Positions 8,305 to 24,631 of a stretch of DNA of 64,000 bases are shown here, one piece after another. The notes under the pieces were generated by a model. It worked only from the letters and a program-made list of their open reading frames with translations, was not told the DNA's origin and did not search any database. The DNA is from Methylocystis sp. H62 (GTDB lineage Bacteria > Pseudomonadota > Alphaproteobacteria > Rhizobiales > Beijerinckiaceae). Every line of letters begins with the position of its first letter. Within the stretch, counting starts at the first letter, position 1. The stretch is taken from positions 62,001 through 126,000 of the forward strand of contig NZ_JADNQZ010000059.1 in NCBI RefSeq assembly GCF_015709515.1. The letters run 5' to 3'. Both the position numbers and the translations under genes were made by a program.

Positions 8305-8547
8305 TCATGCCGTCTGCCACGCATGCTGCTGCGCACGACGCGACAGCGCGACGAGCGCGGCGAATTCGTCACATCGCTTGCGCATGCATTCATCAGAACA
8401 GGAAAGCGCATAGTGGCTGCGCAGCGCCGCAAGCCCATAGCCGGCAAGCTCGGTTTCATCGATCGACAGCCGCGCCGAGTATTGGTTCATCGCTTCGGCG
8501 AGGATCGAATCAATGCGTTTTCTCTCGCGCGCCAGATCGCACATCAT
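8305..8547 (-). CDS. Small hypothetical protein
   Basis: 80 aa, unrecognised. It has a strong AAGGAGAGA directly before twin ATGs (8547 and 8544), which supports real translation. The protein is mainly helical by composition, with charged N-terminal residues (RERKRIDSILAEAMNQY) and two cysteines in SCSDECMRKRC-like spacing near residue 50-58. It is the first gene of the unit leading to the ABM protein and AhpC. No membrane segment is evident. Confidence 0.6.
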   Translation of the reverse strand: MMCDLARERKRIDSILAEAMNQYSARLSIDETELAGYGLAALRSHYALSCSDECMRKRCDEFAALVALSRRAQQHAWQTA

Positions 8548-8947
8548 TCTCTCCTTGAGGGCACGGAACGTCACGCGAGGGGTTGCGCGCCGGATTTTTT
8601 GGTTGAGGGTTCGATGCTGAAAGTCTCAGCGGCGCCGCGTGCATGGTATAAAGATTTAACAGGCGACTTCCTGCGTCAATACAATTGATCCCTCATCGGA
8701 AGTCTTGCAGAAATCGCTGTTCGCAGCGTTCTTATTTGCGAAATGTTCCAATTAGAAGGAAGACGAAACAAGTGTTGCGCGTCGTCATCGAGCGCCCCGG
8801 CTGTGGCCTTCTCGAGGCCTCGTTCTGGCCTGTGGCTTCACGACAGGGCCATCGTTCTGGCGTAAATCTGGGTTCATTCGGCGATGCGCCGCGAAGGCTT
8901 GGCTTCAGCGCCAAAGCGGCGAGAAGAGTGTGAACAAGGGAATGAAA
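8548..8947. other. Intergenic region, no supported gene
   Basis: 400 bases between divergent genes. Short open frames here lack ribosome sites and coding character. The stretch around 8630-8770 is AT-richer than its surroundings and probably holds promoters for one or both sides; I could not assign specific elements. Confidence 0.5.
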
Positions 8948-9232
8948 ATGCACAGCATCGCCACGCCCCGCCGGGCCAAGAAAGCCCTCGTCCTTGCGAC
9001 GCTTCTGGCGGCCTCACTGCCGCTTTATGGCTGCTACACGCCCGCGGAACGCGCCCTCGGCGGCGGCGTCATCGGCGGTCTGGGCGGCGCCGGCATCGGC
9101 GCGCTTGCCTCGGGCGGACTCGCCGGCCCGACGCTCGCCACGGCGGCGGTCGGCGCAGCGGGCGGCGCGATCATTGGCGCCGCGACGGCGCCGCGCCCAT
9201 ATTACCGCCGTCATCGGCACTACTACTACTGA
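8948..9232 (+). CDS. Glycine-zipper lipoprotein
   Basis: 94 aa. An N-terminal signal segment ends in a lipobox LYGC, so the mature protein should be lipid-anchored. It is followed by a glycine/alanine-rich zipper (GGGVIGGLGGAGIGAL, GAAGGAIIGAA) and a basic, tyrosine-rich tail ending in HRHYYY. Glycine-zipper lipoproteins are common outer-membrane-associated proteins of unknown function. The ATG at 8948 is chosen because AAGGGA lies six bases upstream; ATG 8942 and GTG 8930 are alternatives. Confidence 0.78.
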   Translation: MHSIATPRRAKKALVLATLLAASLPLYGCYTPAERALGGGVIGGLGGAGIGALASGGLAGPTLATAAVGAAGGAIIGAATAPRPYYRRHRHYYY

Positions 9233-9251
9233 GACAGGACGGTCTCGCTCA

Positions 9252-9995
9252 ATGTGCGGGCGCTTTACGCAGCATCTCTCCTGGGAGGAGCTCCAGCGGC
9301 TTGCCGATTTGATCGGCCAGCCGCGCAATCTGCAGCCGCGCTACAATGTGGCGCCGACGACGATGATCGAGGTCATCAGACCGACGCCGGCAGGACATGA
9401 GCTTGTCCAGATGCGCTGGGGCTTTGCGCCCTCCTGGTGGAAGAAGCCCCTGCGCGAACTGCCTGCAACCTTCAACGCGCGCGCCGAGACGGTCGCCGAA
9501 AAACCGATGTTCCGCTCGGCCTTCGCATCTCGGCGCTGCATCATCCCGGCGTCGGGCTTCTATGAATGGACCGGGGCGAAAGGCGCTAGGACGCCGCATT
9601 ATTTCACAACGCCCGACGGCCGCCCGCTCGCCTTCGCCGGCTTGTGCGAGAGCTGTCGCGATATTGAGAGCGATGCCACGATCGACTCCACGACGATCAT
9701 CGTCGGTCCTGCGAATGGCTGGATGCGCCGGTTCCATGATCGCATGCCGGTCATTCTCGACTGGCGCGACGCCAACGCATGGATGTCGGGCGAGGATCCT
9801 GGCGCATTGCTCCGATTGCCGCCCGAAGAGGCTCTGCAGGAATGGATCGTCTCGCCGCGCGTCAACCGTTCGGGCGAAGCCGACGACGATCCGACGTTGA
9901 TCGCGCCGAGCGCCGCGGCCTCTGATCTTATCGATCGCCTCGGCGTCCAGTCCGGCGAAGCGAATCACCCGAGTTCGAAGGTCGTGACGCCGTAG
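9252..9995 (+). CDS. SRAP/HMCES (YedK) abasic-site processing protein
   Basis: 247 aa. It begins MCGRF, so Cys2 becomes the catalytic N-terminal residue that forms a thiazolidine crosslink with abasic sites in single-stranded DNA. Other family landmarks are RYNVAPT (N32), FNARAET (N75/R77), the glutamate of ASGFYEW (E105) and the histidine of RFHDRMPVIL (H162). It begins 19 bases after the lipoprotein stop. The 3' end overlaps the convergent acetyltransferase by 31 bases. Family members are often induced by DNA damage; no LexA box was seen close to the start. Confidence 0.95.
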   Translation: MCGRFTQHLSWEELQRLADLIGQPRNLQPRYNVAPTTMIEVIRPTPAGHELVQMRWGFAPSWWKKPLRELPATFNARAETVAEKPMFRSAFASRRCIIPASGFYEWTGAKGARTPHYFTTPDGRPLAFAGLCESCRDIESDATIDSTTIIVGPANGWMRRFHDRMPVILDWRDANAWMSGEDPGALLRLPPEEALQEWIVSPRVNRSGEADDDPTLIAPSAAASDLIDRLGVQSGEANHPSSKVVTP

Positions 9996-10807
9996 CAGCG
10001 GTCGATGCGACCCGGCGGCGTTCCTTCCGTATACATGCGCGCCGTGTCGAACATAGCGGTCATCTGGCGTCGCTGCGCCAGCGCGATGGCGGCGGCGTTC
10101 GCTTCGGGCGTGTCGAGAAACACCGGCGCACCCGCGGCGCGCGCGCATAAGCCTTGAAACAGCGCGTCGGCGATTTCAGAATCATTCGCGAACAGCGGCC
10201 CGATCTTGTAGCCGTCGCGACACGCGCGCAGCACGCCATAGCCGGCGAGCCGCCCTTGCTTCACCACGGCGAGCGCCGCGCTCTGCGGCTGAGCGATCCA
10301 GCGCGAAAGAAAATTCGGTCGCGATGTCGGAAAGACCGTCTGGTCATATTGCACGATCTCGTCGAAGGGGACGTCGGCCAATTCAGTCAGGTCTGGAGGC
10401 GCTTCGCCGCCGCCGCCGCATCGATGACGTATGTTGCGATAGGCGAATGTGAATCCGTATCGCGCATACGTCTGTTGAAGGTCGATCGCGGCGTCGAGCC
10501 CGACATTGCGCCCCCGCACATGCCGCAGTACGACGTCCAAGAGGCGAAGGCCGACGCCCTGTCCACGGTAGGGCGGACGAACGATGAATAGCCCGACATA
10601 GCCGAAGGACTCGTCATAGGCGACGGCGGAGATGCAGCCCAGAGGCTCGCCCGCGCGTTCGGCGATGAAGAATCCTTTCGGATCGACTTCGTAGAAACTC
10701 TCCGCGTCGTAAAGCCCCGGATTCCAGCCCTCGGCCGCGGCCCAATCGAGCGCGCGATCAAGTTCGCTCTTGGACATTTCGCGAATGACGATGTCTTCCA
10801 AGTTCAT
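9965..10807 (-). CDS. GNAT family N-acetyltransferase
   Basis: 280 aa. The N-terminal half has the GNAT fold with the acetyl-CoA loop in RPPYRGQGVGLRLL (about residues 78-91). The C-terminal half (about 140-280) resembles the second domain found in YitH-like acetyltransferases. The substrate is unknown. It converges on the SRAP gene with a 31-base overlap and is separated by 51 bases from the Prs-like gene upstream on the same strand. Confidence 0.85.
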   Translation of the reverse strand: MNLEDIVIREMSKSELDRALDWAAAEGWNPGLYDAESFYEVDPKGFFIAERAGEPLGCISAVAYDESFGYVGLFIVRPPYRGQGVGLRLLDVVLRHVRGRNVGLDAAIDLQQTYARYGFTFAYRNIRHRCGGGGEAPPDLTELADVPFDEIVQYDQTVFPTSRPNFLSRWIAQPQSAALAVVKQGRLAGYGVLRACRDGYKIGPLFANDSEIADALFQGLCARAAGAPVFLDTPEANAAAIALAQRRQMTAMFDTARMYTEGTPPGRIDRCYGVTTFELG

Positions 10808-10858
10808 GCGAGGCTTGTGGCGCGAGTCGCTGCAGGACGCAACCAGAGCGCCCAGCGG

Positions 10859-11884
10859 CTAGGGCCCGTCCTCCAGAAGCTGCGTGATCGAGCCATTTGC
10901 GTGCAGGCGTCGGATCGCTTCTGCCAGGAGACCGGCGACGCTGACCAGGATCAACCGATCGCCAAGCGCGGCCGCCATGGATGGTTGCAGCGGCGTTGTA
11001 TCGGTGATGATGAGCTGGTCGATCGGCGCACTCTTTAGCGCGGACGCAGCCTTTTGCGAAAAGACGCCGTGCGTCGCCGCGACCCAGACGTGCGCCGCGC
11101 CATTCGCGCGGCAGGCCGCAGCGGTGCGCGCCACCGTGCCGCCGCCGGCGATGAGGTCGTCGATGATGATCGCGGTGCGATTCTTGACGTCGCCCGCGAA
11201 AATATCGCCAACGACGCGGCCCTCGCTTCGGTATTTATCCATGAAGGCCTTGGCCACGGGCCGCTTCAGCATGCGTTCAAGCCGCAGCCGAAAAAGCTCC
11301 GCGCGCTTCTCGCCGCCAAGATCGGGAGAGACCACGGCGACAGGCCCGTCCCCGATGTTGGCCACGACATGACGCGCAAACAGCGCTTGAGCGTCAAGGT
11401 GAACCGTCTCGCAACGAAAGGCGTTCTGAAAAGCGGCGATGTTGTGGACGTCGACGCAGACCACACGGTCCGTCCCAAGCGCTTCAAACAGCTGCGCGAC
11501 ATAGCGCGTGGTGACCGGGTCGCGGGGCTTGGTGCGCCTGTCCTTGCGCGCGAAGCACAGATAGGGCGTGACGGCCGTGACGCGCTGAGCGCCCGCGTCC
11601 TTCAGCGCGCCAACGAAGAACAGCAGTTTGCAGAGCTTGTCGGCGCTGCTCGCGACCTCGTCGCCGTTTAGGGTGAAAACGATGTAGCAGTCGCGGCCAC
11701 GCACATTTTCGAGCGGCCTGATCTTATATTCGCCGTCTTCGAACTCGCGGTCTTCCAGCGGCGCGAGCTCAGCGCCAAGCGCCTCTGCGACGTCTTCGCC
11801 AAAAGATATGCTGGCGCCGAGCGCGAAGAGCGCAAGGCTGCCATCCGCTTCGCGCGGCGGTTCGGTCAGCGCCTCCGTCATCAT
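10859..11884 (-). CDS. Ribose-phosphate pyrophosphokinase paralogue
   Basis: 341 aa. It has the two-domain Prs fold with the DVHN metal/ATP motif (D145, H147), a degenerate flexible loop (MDKYRSEGRV) and the PRPP-binding loop IIIDDLIAGGGTVART (D242/D243). Canonical Prs has DDIIDTAGT there, so this is a divergent member, probably not the housekeeping copy. It would make PRPP from ribose 5-phosphate and ATP. Neighbours encode an alpha/beta hydrolase and a second phosphoribosyltransferase, a combination often seen in stress or PRPP-salvage clusters. The start at 11884 (MMTEAL) lacks a strong ribosome site; 11881 is an alternative. Confidence 0.83.
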   Translation of the reverse strand: MMTEALTEPPREADGSLALFALGASISFGEDVAEALGAELAPLEDREFEDGEYKIRPLENVRGRDCYIVFTLNGDEVASSADKLCKLLFFVGALKDAGAQRVTAVTPYLCFARKDRRTKPRDPVTTRYVAQLFEALGTDRVVCVDVHNIAAFQNAFRCETVHLDAQALFARHVVANIGDGPVAVVSPDLGGEKRAELFRLRLERMLKRPVAKAFMDKYRSEGRVVGDIFAGDVKNRTAIIIDDLIAGGGTVARTAAACRANGAAHVWVAATHGVFSQKAASALKSAPIDQLIITDTTPLQPSMAAALGDRLILVSVAGLLAEAIRRLHANGSITQLLEDGP

Positions 11885-11948
11885 GTTTCAAACCCCCTGC
11901 GCTAAGAAAATTATTTAGCATGTGTTATTCTTGGGCGTTATTCTTGGG

Positions 11949-12593
11949 TCACGCCTGAGGCGCGCAAAGACACTCTACAAACCATTTGGTCGCGCGCTCG
12001 ACGGCGCTCTCCAATGTGCCGGGCTCCTCGAAGAGATGGGTGGCGCCGGGAACGATGTCGAGACGGTTCCGGCATCCGAGCAGCTGCTGCGCGCTGCGAT
12101 TGAGTTCAATCACGCCATAGTCCAGTCCGCCGACGATCAGCAACGTCGGCGCTTGAACCCGCCGCAGCGCGTCGCCTGCAAGATCGGGCCGACCGCCACG
12201 CGAGACGATGGCGGCGACGCGTGGTTCGTCGGCTGCGGCGACGAGCGCGGCGGCGGCGCCCGTGCTCGCCCCGAACAGCCCGATGGGCAAGCGCGCAACA
12301 TCGCTGTCCCTCGTCCAGTCGATCGCCTCGCCAACGCGCGCGCCGAGCAGTTCAATGTCGAAGACGTTGCGGCGGAATTCGCCTTCCTCGGCGGTGAGGA
12401 GATCGAACAGCAAACAGGCGAATCCCCGCGCGACGAGTCGCTCCGCGACATATCTGTTGCGCGGACTGAAGCGCGAGGAGCCGCTGCCATGCGCGAAAAT
12501 GATGAGCCCCTGTGGCGATTGAGGCAGGTACAGCGATCCCTCCAATCGATGGGGGCCGATCGCGACGTCGGCGGTCGTGAAGTCGCTCGTCAT
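11949..12593 (-). CDS. Alpha/beta hydrolase (dienelactone-hydrolase-like)
   Basis: 214 aa with a complete catalytic triad: nucleophile S110 in GLFGASTGAA, acid D158 in VGGLDYG and H186 in GATHLFEE. The oxyanion region is FAHGSGSS. Proteins of this subgroup frequently sit next to, or are fused with, phosphoribosyltransferases, and both a Prs-like and a phosphoribosyltransferase gene are close by. The natural substrate is unknown. It lies 64 bases upstream of the Prs-like gene on the same strand. Confidence 0.85.
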   Translation of the reverse strand: MTSDFTTADVAIGPHRLEGSLYLPQSPQGLIIFAHGSGSSRFSPRNRYVAERLVARGFACLLFDLLTAEEGEFRRNVFDIELLGARVGEAIDWTRDSDVARLPIGLFGASTGAAAALVAAADEPRVAAIVSRGGRPDLAGDALRRVQAPTLLIVGGLDYGVIELNRSAQQLLGCRNRLDIVPGATHLFEEPGTLESAVERATKWFVECLCAPQA

Positions 12594-12738
12594 AGGGACC
12601 TCGTGCAGATTGGACGTTTCAGCCTACATGGCGTCCTTCATGGCGTCGCAGTATGAATCTTCTTCTGGAGAATCCGCTCAGCCCTCGCCATATCCTCTTG
12701 AGGACGTTCATGCGCGCCTCAGCTTTGGAGGAATTTCG

Positions 12739-12992
12739 ATGCAAAGGCAGCGGAAGATCGATTTTCAGGGCTTTGAGCCGCCCTCCGACCTCAAGAGAAG
12801 ATCATGCGCATGATCGAAAGGCTCGAGGATGGCTGTGCAGGTGCGACAGCCTGTCGCGTCTCGATCAAAGATCCGGACGGGCAGCTCATCGGCCGGCGTT
12901 CCGAGAACAACCTGCATCTTGTCCTGTCTGACAGGCGGTCGTCCGGAAAGGCCCGCACGCGAGCTGCGCCCTTCATCTGTGTCACGGGCTGA
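12739..12992 (+). pseudogene. HPF/RaiA-like ribosome-associated protein, apparently frameshifted
   Basis: An ATG at 12739 has a strong GGAGGA seven bases upstream and reads MQRQRKIDFQGFEPPSDLK before a stop at 12813. The next frame, from about 12798, continues with MRMIERLEDGCAGATACRV, which together matches the first strand-helix-strand of short HPF/RaiA-type ribosome hibernation factors. It carries on to a stop at 12990-12992. The C-terminal part ends oddly, and a second shift near 12930 would give LTGGRPER in the third frame, closer to the family. I infer one or two single-base lesions. The family assignment rests on pattern recognition only. Confidence 0.42.
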
Positions 12993-13005
12993 GAAAGCCG
13001 CGACG

Positions 13006-14069
13006 ATGCAGTCGATCCCTCATAGCGGAACGCGCGCCATTGGCGACGCGGGCTTGCCCTCAATTGCCGAGAAGGTTCGATTTCTCAGCGCGCCTGGCGC
13101 CTATCCACACGCGCCGGCGTCGGTGGCCGTGCTGGAAACGCATATGTCCTATGTCTTTCTGGCAGGCGACAAGGTCTACAAGCTCAAGAAACCCGTTCGC
13201 TATCCCTTTCTCGACTTCTCGACGATCGATTCTCGCGAACACAATTGTCGCGAGGAGGTGCGCCTGAACCGCCGGCTCGCGGCCGATGTGTATTTGGGCG
13301 TCGCGCCGCTGACCGATAGCGCGGTGGGCGGCATGGCGCTTGGCGGCGAGGGGGCCGTCGTCGACTGGCTTGTCGAAATGCGCCGACTGCCGCGCGAAGC
13401 GATGCTTGATCGGCTGATCGCCGAAGATCGCTTGAGCGCGGCGCAGATTGACGCGCTTTGCGACACATTGGGGAATTTCTATCGCGGCGTCGAACGCTCC
13501 TCGATCAGCGCCGAGGATTATGCGCTGCGTTTTTTTCGCGAGCAGGAAAAGAATCGAGACGTTCTGACGCGGCGGGATTTCGCGCTCGACCATGGGCGCA
13601 CGCCCGTTCTACTCGACATCCTCGACGCGAGGCTGGCTGCCAGCCGATCACTGTTGCAGGAGCGCGTCTTTCAACGCCAGGTCGTCGACGGCATGGCGAC
13701 TTGCGCCCGGAGCACATCTGTTTTCGCGACACCATCGCCATATTCGACTGTCTGGAGTTCAACGCCGAACTGCGCCAGGTCGATCCCTTCGATGAGCTTG
13801 CCTATCTTGGCGTCGAATGCGCGCTGCTTGGCGCGAGCGCGCTCGGCGTCGAACTCGTCGACAAAGTGGCGCAGCGCCTCTCCTGCGAACCCCCGCGACG
13901 CCTGGTGTCGCTTTACGCGGCTTGGCGTGCGGTGCTGCGCGCGCGGCAGTCCGTGGCGCATCTTCTCGATGAGTCGCCACGTGAGCCAACGAAGTGGGAA
14001 CCGCTGGCGACGCGCTATCTTAATGTTGCGCAGTCGGCGCTCGCCGCCGACGCGCCGACAGGAAGGTGA
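13006..14069 (+). pseudogene. COG2187-type aminoglycoside-phosphotransferase-like protein with a one-base frameshift
   Basis: The N-terminal 228 codons (from ATG 13006) read as an APH-like kinase domain (HMSYVFLAGDKVYKLKKPVR). At about 13690 the reading should continue HGDLRPEHICF, the catalytic loop, but the sequence GACGGCATGGCGAC lacks one C after GGC, so the frame shifts. The remaining 125 codons lie in the next frame up to the stop at 14067-14069. Without the lesion the product would be about 354 aa. As read, translation instead runs into the downstream phosphoribosyltransferase frame. This may be a true mutation or a sequencing error. Confidence 0.75.
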
Positions 14070-14076
14070 GGGCGCC

Positions 14077-14748
14077 ATGTCCTTTTACGACCGAATCGAC
14101 GCTGGACGTCGCCTTGCCGCCGCGCTTGAGAAATTCAAGGGCGAGGATGTCGTCATCTTCGCCCTGCCGCGCGGCGGAGCGCCCGTTGCAGAACCGATCG
14201 CGGTTTTGCTGAAGGCTCCGCTCGATCTCGTGCTCGTCAGGAAAATCGGCGTGCCCTTCCAGCCGGAGCTGGCGATGGGCGCCGTGGCGGACGGCGGCGC
14301 GCCGGTCGTCGTGCGCAATGAGGACGTGATCGCTATGGCGGATGTGAGCGAACAGGAGTTTGAGAGAGTGTGCGCGCGCGAACTGGAGGAAATCGAGCGG
14401 CGCCGGCGGCTCTATCTCGGCCGCCGTGAGCGAGCGGCGGTTGAAGGGCGCATCGCCATCGTCGTCGATGACGGCGTCGCCACCGGCGCGACGACGCGCG
14501 CGGCCTTGCGCGCCGTCCGCGCCCGCGCGCCGAAGAAGCTTGTGCTGGCCGTGCCGGTCGCGCCTCCAGATACGCTGGAGTCTCTTAGCGCTGAAGTCGA
14601 TGAGATTGTTTGTCTTGAGACGCATCGCGCATTCGGCGCGATCGGCTTTTTCTACCGGGATTTTCGCCAGATCAGCGATGATGAAGTGATCGAAATCCTC
14701 AACCGATGCGCCAAGAGGGCCGGGGGCGCGTCGAACGCGACGATCTGA
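14077..14748 (+). CDS. Phosphoribosyltransferase domain protein
   Basis: 223 aa. It has a type I PRTase fold, with the PRPP loop in IVVDDGVATGATTRAA (D131/D132) and the early motif FALPRGGAPVAEPIA. The ATG at 14077 has GGAAGGTGAGG upstream and is only eight bases beyond the end of the kinase-like pseudogene. The specific base or acceptor is unknown. Because of the upstream frameshift, the open frame continues unbroken from 12829, but a fused product is unlikely to be the native arrangement. Confidence 0.88.
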   Translation: MSFYDRIDAGRRLAAALEKFKGEDVVIFALPRGGAPVAEPIAVLLKAPLDLVLVRKIGVPFQPELAMGAVADGGAPVVVRNEDVIAMADVSEQEFERVCARELEEIERRRRLYLGRRERAAVEGRIAIVVDDGVATGATTRAALRAVRARAPKKLVLAVPVAPPDTLESLSAEVDEIVCLETHRAFGAIGFFYRDFRQISDDEVIEILNRCAKRAGGASNATI

Positions 14749-14847
14749 GCAGCCGAACGGCGCGCGGGATTTTCTCGTCCTATCGGCGACCCGAAATCAG
14801 CCGCAATCGCCCAAAAAGGTCTGTCCGCAGCTTTTGGGAGATCAACC

Positions 14848-15417
14848 ATGCGCCGAAACAACGGATCAATCATTTTTGCCGCGCTTCTCTTCACGGCGGC
14901 CCCGGCGCAGGCGTTCGACAGTCCGATCAATCGCGGTCCGCTCGCCGACTTCCTCAATGTGTTTCGCGAGCAGGCGATACCGCGGCAGGCCGTCTATTGG
15001 CGCCATCCGCAATTCAAGCGCGGCACGGTCGTCATCTCGACCAAGGACCGTCGGCTCTATTACGTGCTCGGCGATGGACGCGCGATTGAATATGGCGTCG
15101 GCGTCGGCCGAATGGGCTTCACCTGGTCCGGCGAAAAAACGATTTCGCGCAAGCGCGAGTGGCCGGACTGGAGTCCGCCGCCGCAGATGCTCAAACGCAG
15201 ACCGGATTTGCCGCGCCACATGGCCGGCGGCATGGAAAATCCGCTTGGCGCGCGCGCGCTCTACCTCGGCTCGAGCCAATATCGCATTCATGGCTCCAAC
15301 GAGCCGGACACGATCGGCGCCGCCGTGTCATCGGGTTGCATCCGCATGACCAACAAGGACGTCGTCGATCTCTACAGCCGCGTGAAGGTCGGAACGAAAG
15401 TCGTCGTGCTCAATTAA
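14848..15417 (+). CDS. L,D-transpeptidase (YkuD domain)
   Basis: 189 aa. A signal peptide (about 1-22, ending AQA) exports it to the periplasm. The YkuD catalytic motif is clear: H149 in RIHGSNEP and C164 in SSGCIRMTNKD. Such enzymes form 3-3 peptidoglycan crosslinks or attach lipoproteins to the wall. It is a single gene after the phosphoribosyltransferase, and its end overlaps the convergent yidD gene by four bases. Confidence 0.93.
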   Translation: MRRNNGSIIFAALLFTAAPAQAFDSPINRGPLADFLNVFREQAIPRQAVYWRHPQFKRGTVVISTKDRRLYYVLGDGRAIEYGVGVGRMGFTWSGEKTISRKREWPDWSPPPQMLKRRPDLPRHMAGGMENPLGARALYLGSSQYRIHGSNEPDTIGAAVSSGCIRMTNKDVVDLYSRVKVGTKVVVLN

Positions 15418-15770
15418 GGGCGCCCGGCGTCTGTCTCGCGCTCAGAGTCGACCGCTTCGCAAAACGGGCGCTGGCGCCAGACGCCATAGCGCCAGGGCGT
15501 CAGCGGGCTGGCGTCGGCGCGCAGAGCCTCGGGCGTGGGATCGTAACCCGCGCCGCCGCCCGGACGGCAGCGGCAGATGCGCGCGAATCCCATCCAGCCT
15601 CCGGCCCATAAACCATGTTTGGCGATGGCTTCGTCGGCGTATTCGGAGCAGGTGGGCGCATAGCGGCAAAAGCGTCCCGCGAAGGCTGAGAAGGTGACGC
15701 GGTAGACGAAGATCAGCCCGCGCGCCGCGCGAGCGGGGAGGGACAGAGAGGAGGACAGCAGGGAGGACAC
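15414..15770 (-). CDS. yidD: Membrane protein insertion efficiency factor YidD
   Basis: 118 aa. It has the small YidD/DUF37 core: an amphipathic N-terminal helix, then CRYAPTCSEYADEAI and the cysteine-rich CRCRPGGG. It assists YidC-dependent insertion at the inner membrane. The N-terminal 15 residues and the roughly 30-residue C-terminal tail after PTPEAL are variable. It lies downstream of rpoC on the same strand but beyond a strong terminator, so it probably has its own promoter. Confidence 0.92.
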   Translation of the reverse strand: MSSLLSSSLSLPARAARGLIFVYRVTFSAFAGRFCRYAPTCSEYADEAIAKHGLWAGGWMGFARICRCRPGGGAGYDPTPEALRADASPLTPWRYGVWRQRPFCEAVDSERETDAGRP

Positions 15771-15866
15771 GACGGCAATCTATGTCGTCGGCGACACGAT
15801 CGGAAGGGTGGAGCGGTCGCAGGCGAGGGGAACTCTCGATGTGTAACGGCTCCAATCCGTCCAACA

Positions 15867-15899
15867 AAAAAGGCCGCCCGGCGAGGGGCGGCCTTTTTG
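15867..15899 (-). terminator. Intrinsic terminator after rpoC
   Basis: A near-perfect stem (AAGGCCGCCC paired with GGGCGGCCTT, loop of about six bases) is flanked by A-rich and T-rich runs on both sides, so it can terminate in either direction. It lies about 20 bases past the rpoC stop. Confidence 0.9.
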
Positions 15900-15919
15900 G
15901 TCTCAGCGTGTAGGCGATC

Positions 15920-20098
<4,179 letters not shown>

Positions 20099-20162
20099 GG
20101 TCTTCTCCTGGACCGGGATGGAAGCGCTTGTACGCTCCGCCGGTCTAAATCCATTTGCGCGT

Positions 20163-20294
20163 CCCTCTCCCGTTCACGGGAGAGGGTGGCCCCGCGAAGC
20201 GGGGTCGGGTGAGGGCGCTTCGATCTTCAAGAAGCGGCGCCAGCCCTCATCCGTCAGGCTTCGCCTGACACCTTCTCCCGCAAGCGGGAGAAGG
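20163..20294. repeat. Pair of palindromic repeat elements in the rpoB-rpoC gap
   Basis: Two elements lie at 20163-20215 and 20243-20294. The first has CTCTCCCGTTCACGGGAGAG plus a second hairpin around CCCCGCGAAGCGGGG; the second has GTCAGGCTTCGCCTGAC plus CTTCTCCCGCAAGCGGGAGAAG. Both pair a GGGTGAGGG-type end with a CTCTCCC or CTTCTCCC hairpin and point in opposite directions, so the transcript can fold into a large multi-hairpin structure between rpoB and rpoC. Confidence 0.88.
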
Positions 20295-20313
20295 GGCGCG
20301 CTTCGCTATGCGA

Positions 20314-24453
<4,140 letters not shown>

Positions 24454-24572
24454 GTCGCTTTTCGAGCCTCTTTCTTCGTTGAGCCGACCGTCCCGCTGCG
24501 AGAGGTCCTTGCCCGTCAGGCGCTCGTCTTGCGGCGGGTTCCCGCGGCCGTGAGCGCCTTTTGTTCATTGGC

Positions 24573-24598
24573 CGCAGCCCCGGCGCGCCGGGGCTGCG
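24573..24598 (-). promoter_or_regulatory. Perfect palindrome in the rplL-rpoB gap (attenuator or processing hairpin)
   Basis: A 26-base perfect inverted repeat (half-site CGCAGCCCCGGCG) lies 33 bases after the rplL stop. No T-run follows on the coding strand, so it is not a full intrinsic terminator. In E. coli this gap holds an attenuator and an RNase III site that lower rpoBC relative to rplJL expression; a similar role is inferred. Confidence 0.55.
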
Positions 24599-24631
24599 AC
24601 AATCGCAACGCCGCCAAAGGCGGCGGAGGAA

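Noticed and set aside
12829-14748. A 639-codon ORF suggesting a kinase-phosphoribosyltransferase fusion
   Set aside because: The middle section is out of frame with the kinase family; a one-base deletion joins the two. The PRTase has its own ribosome site and ATG at 14077.
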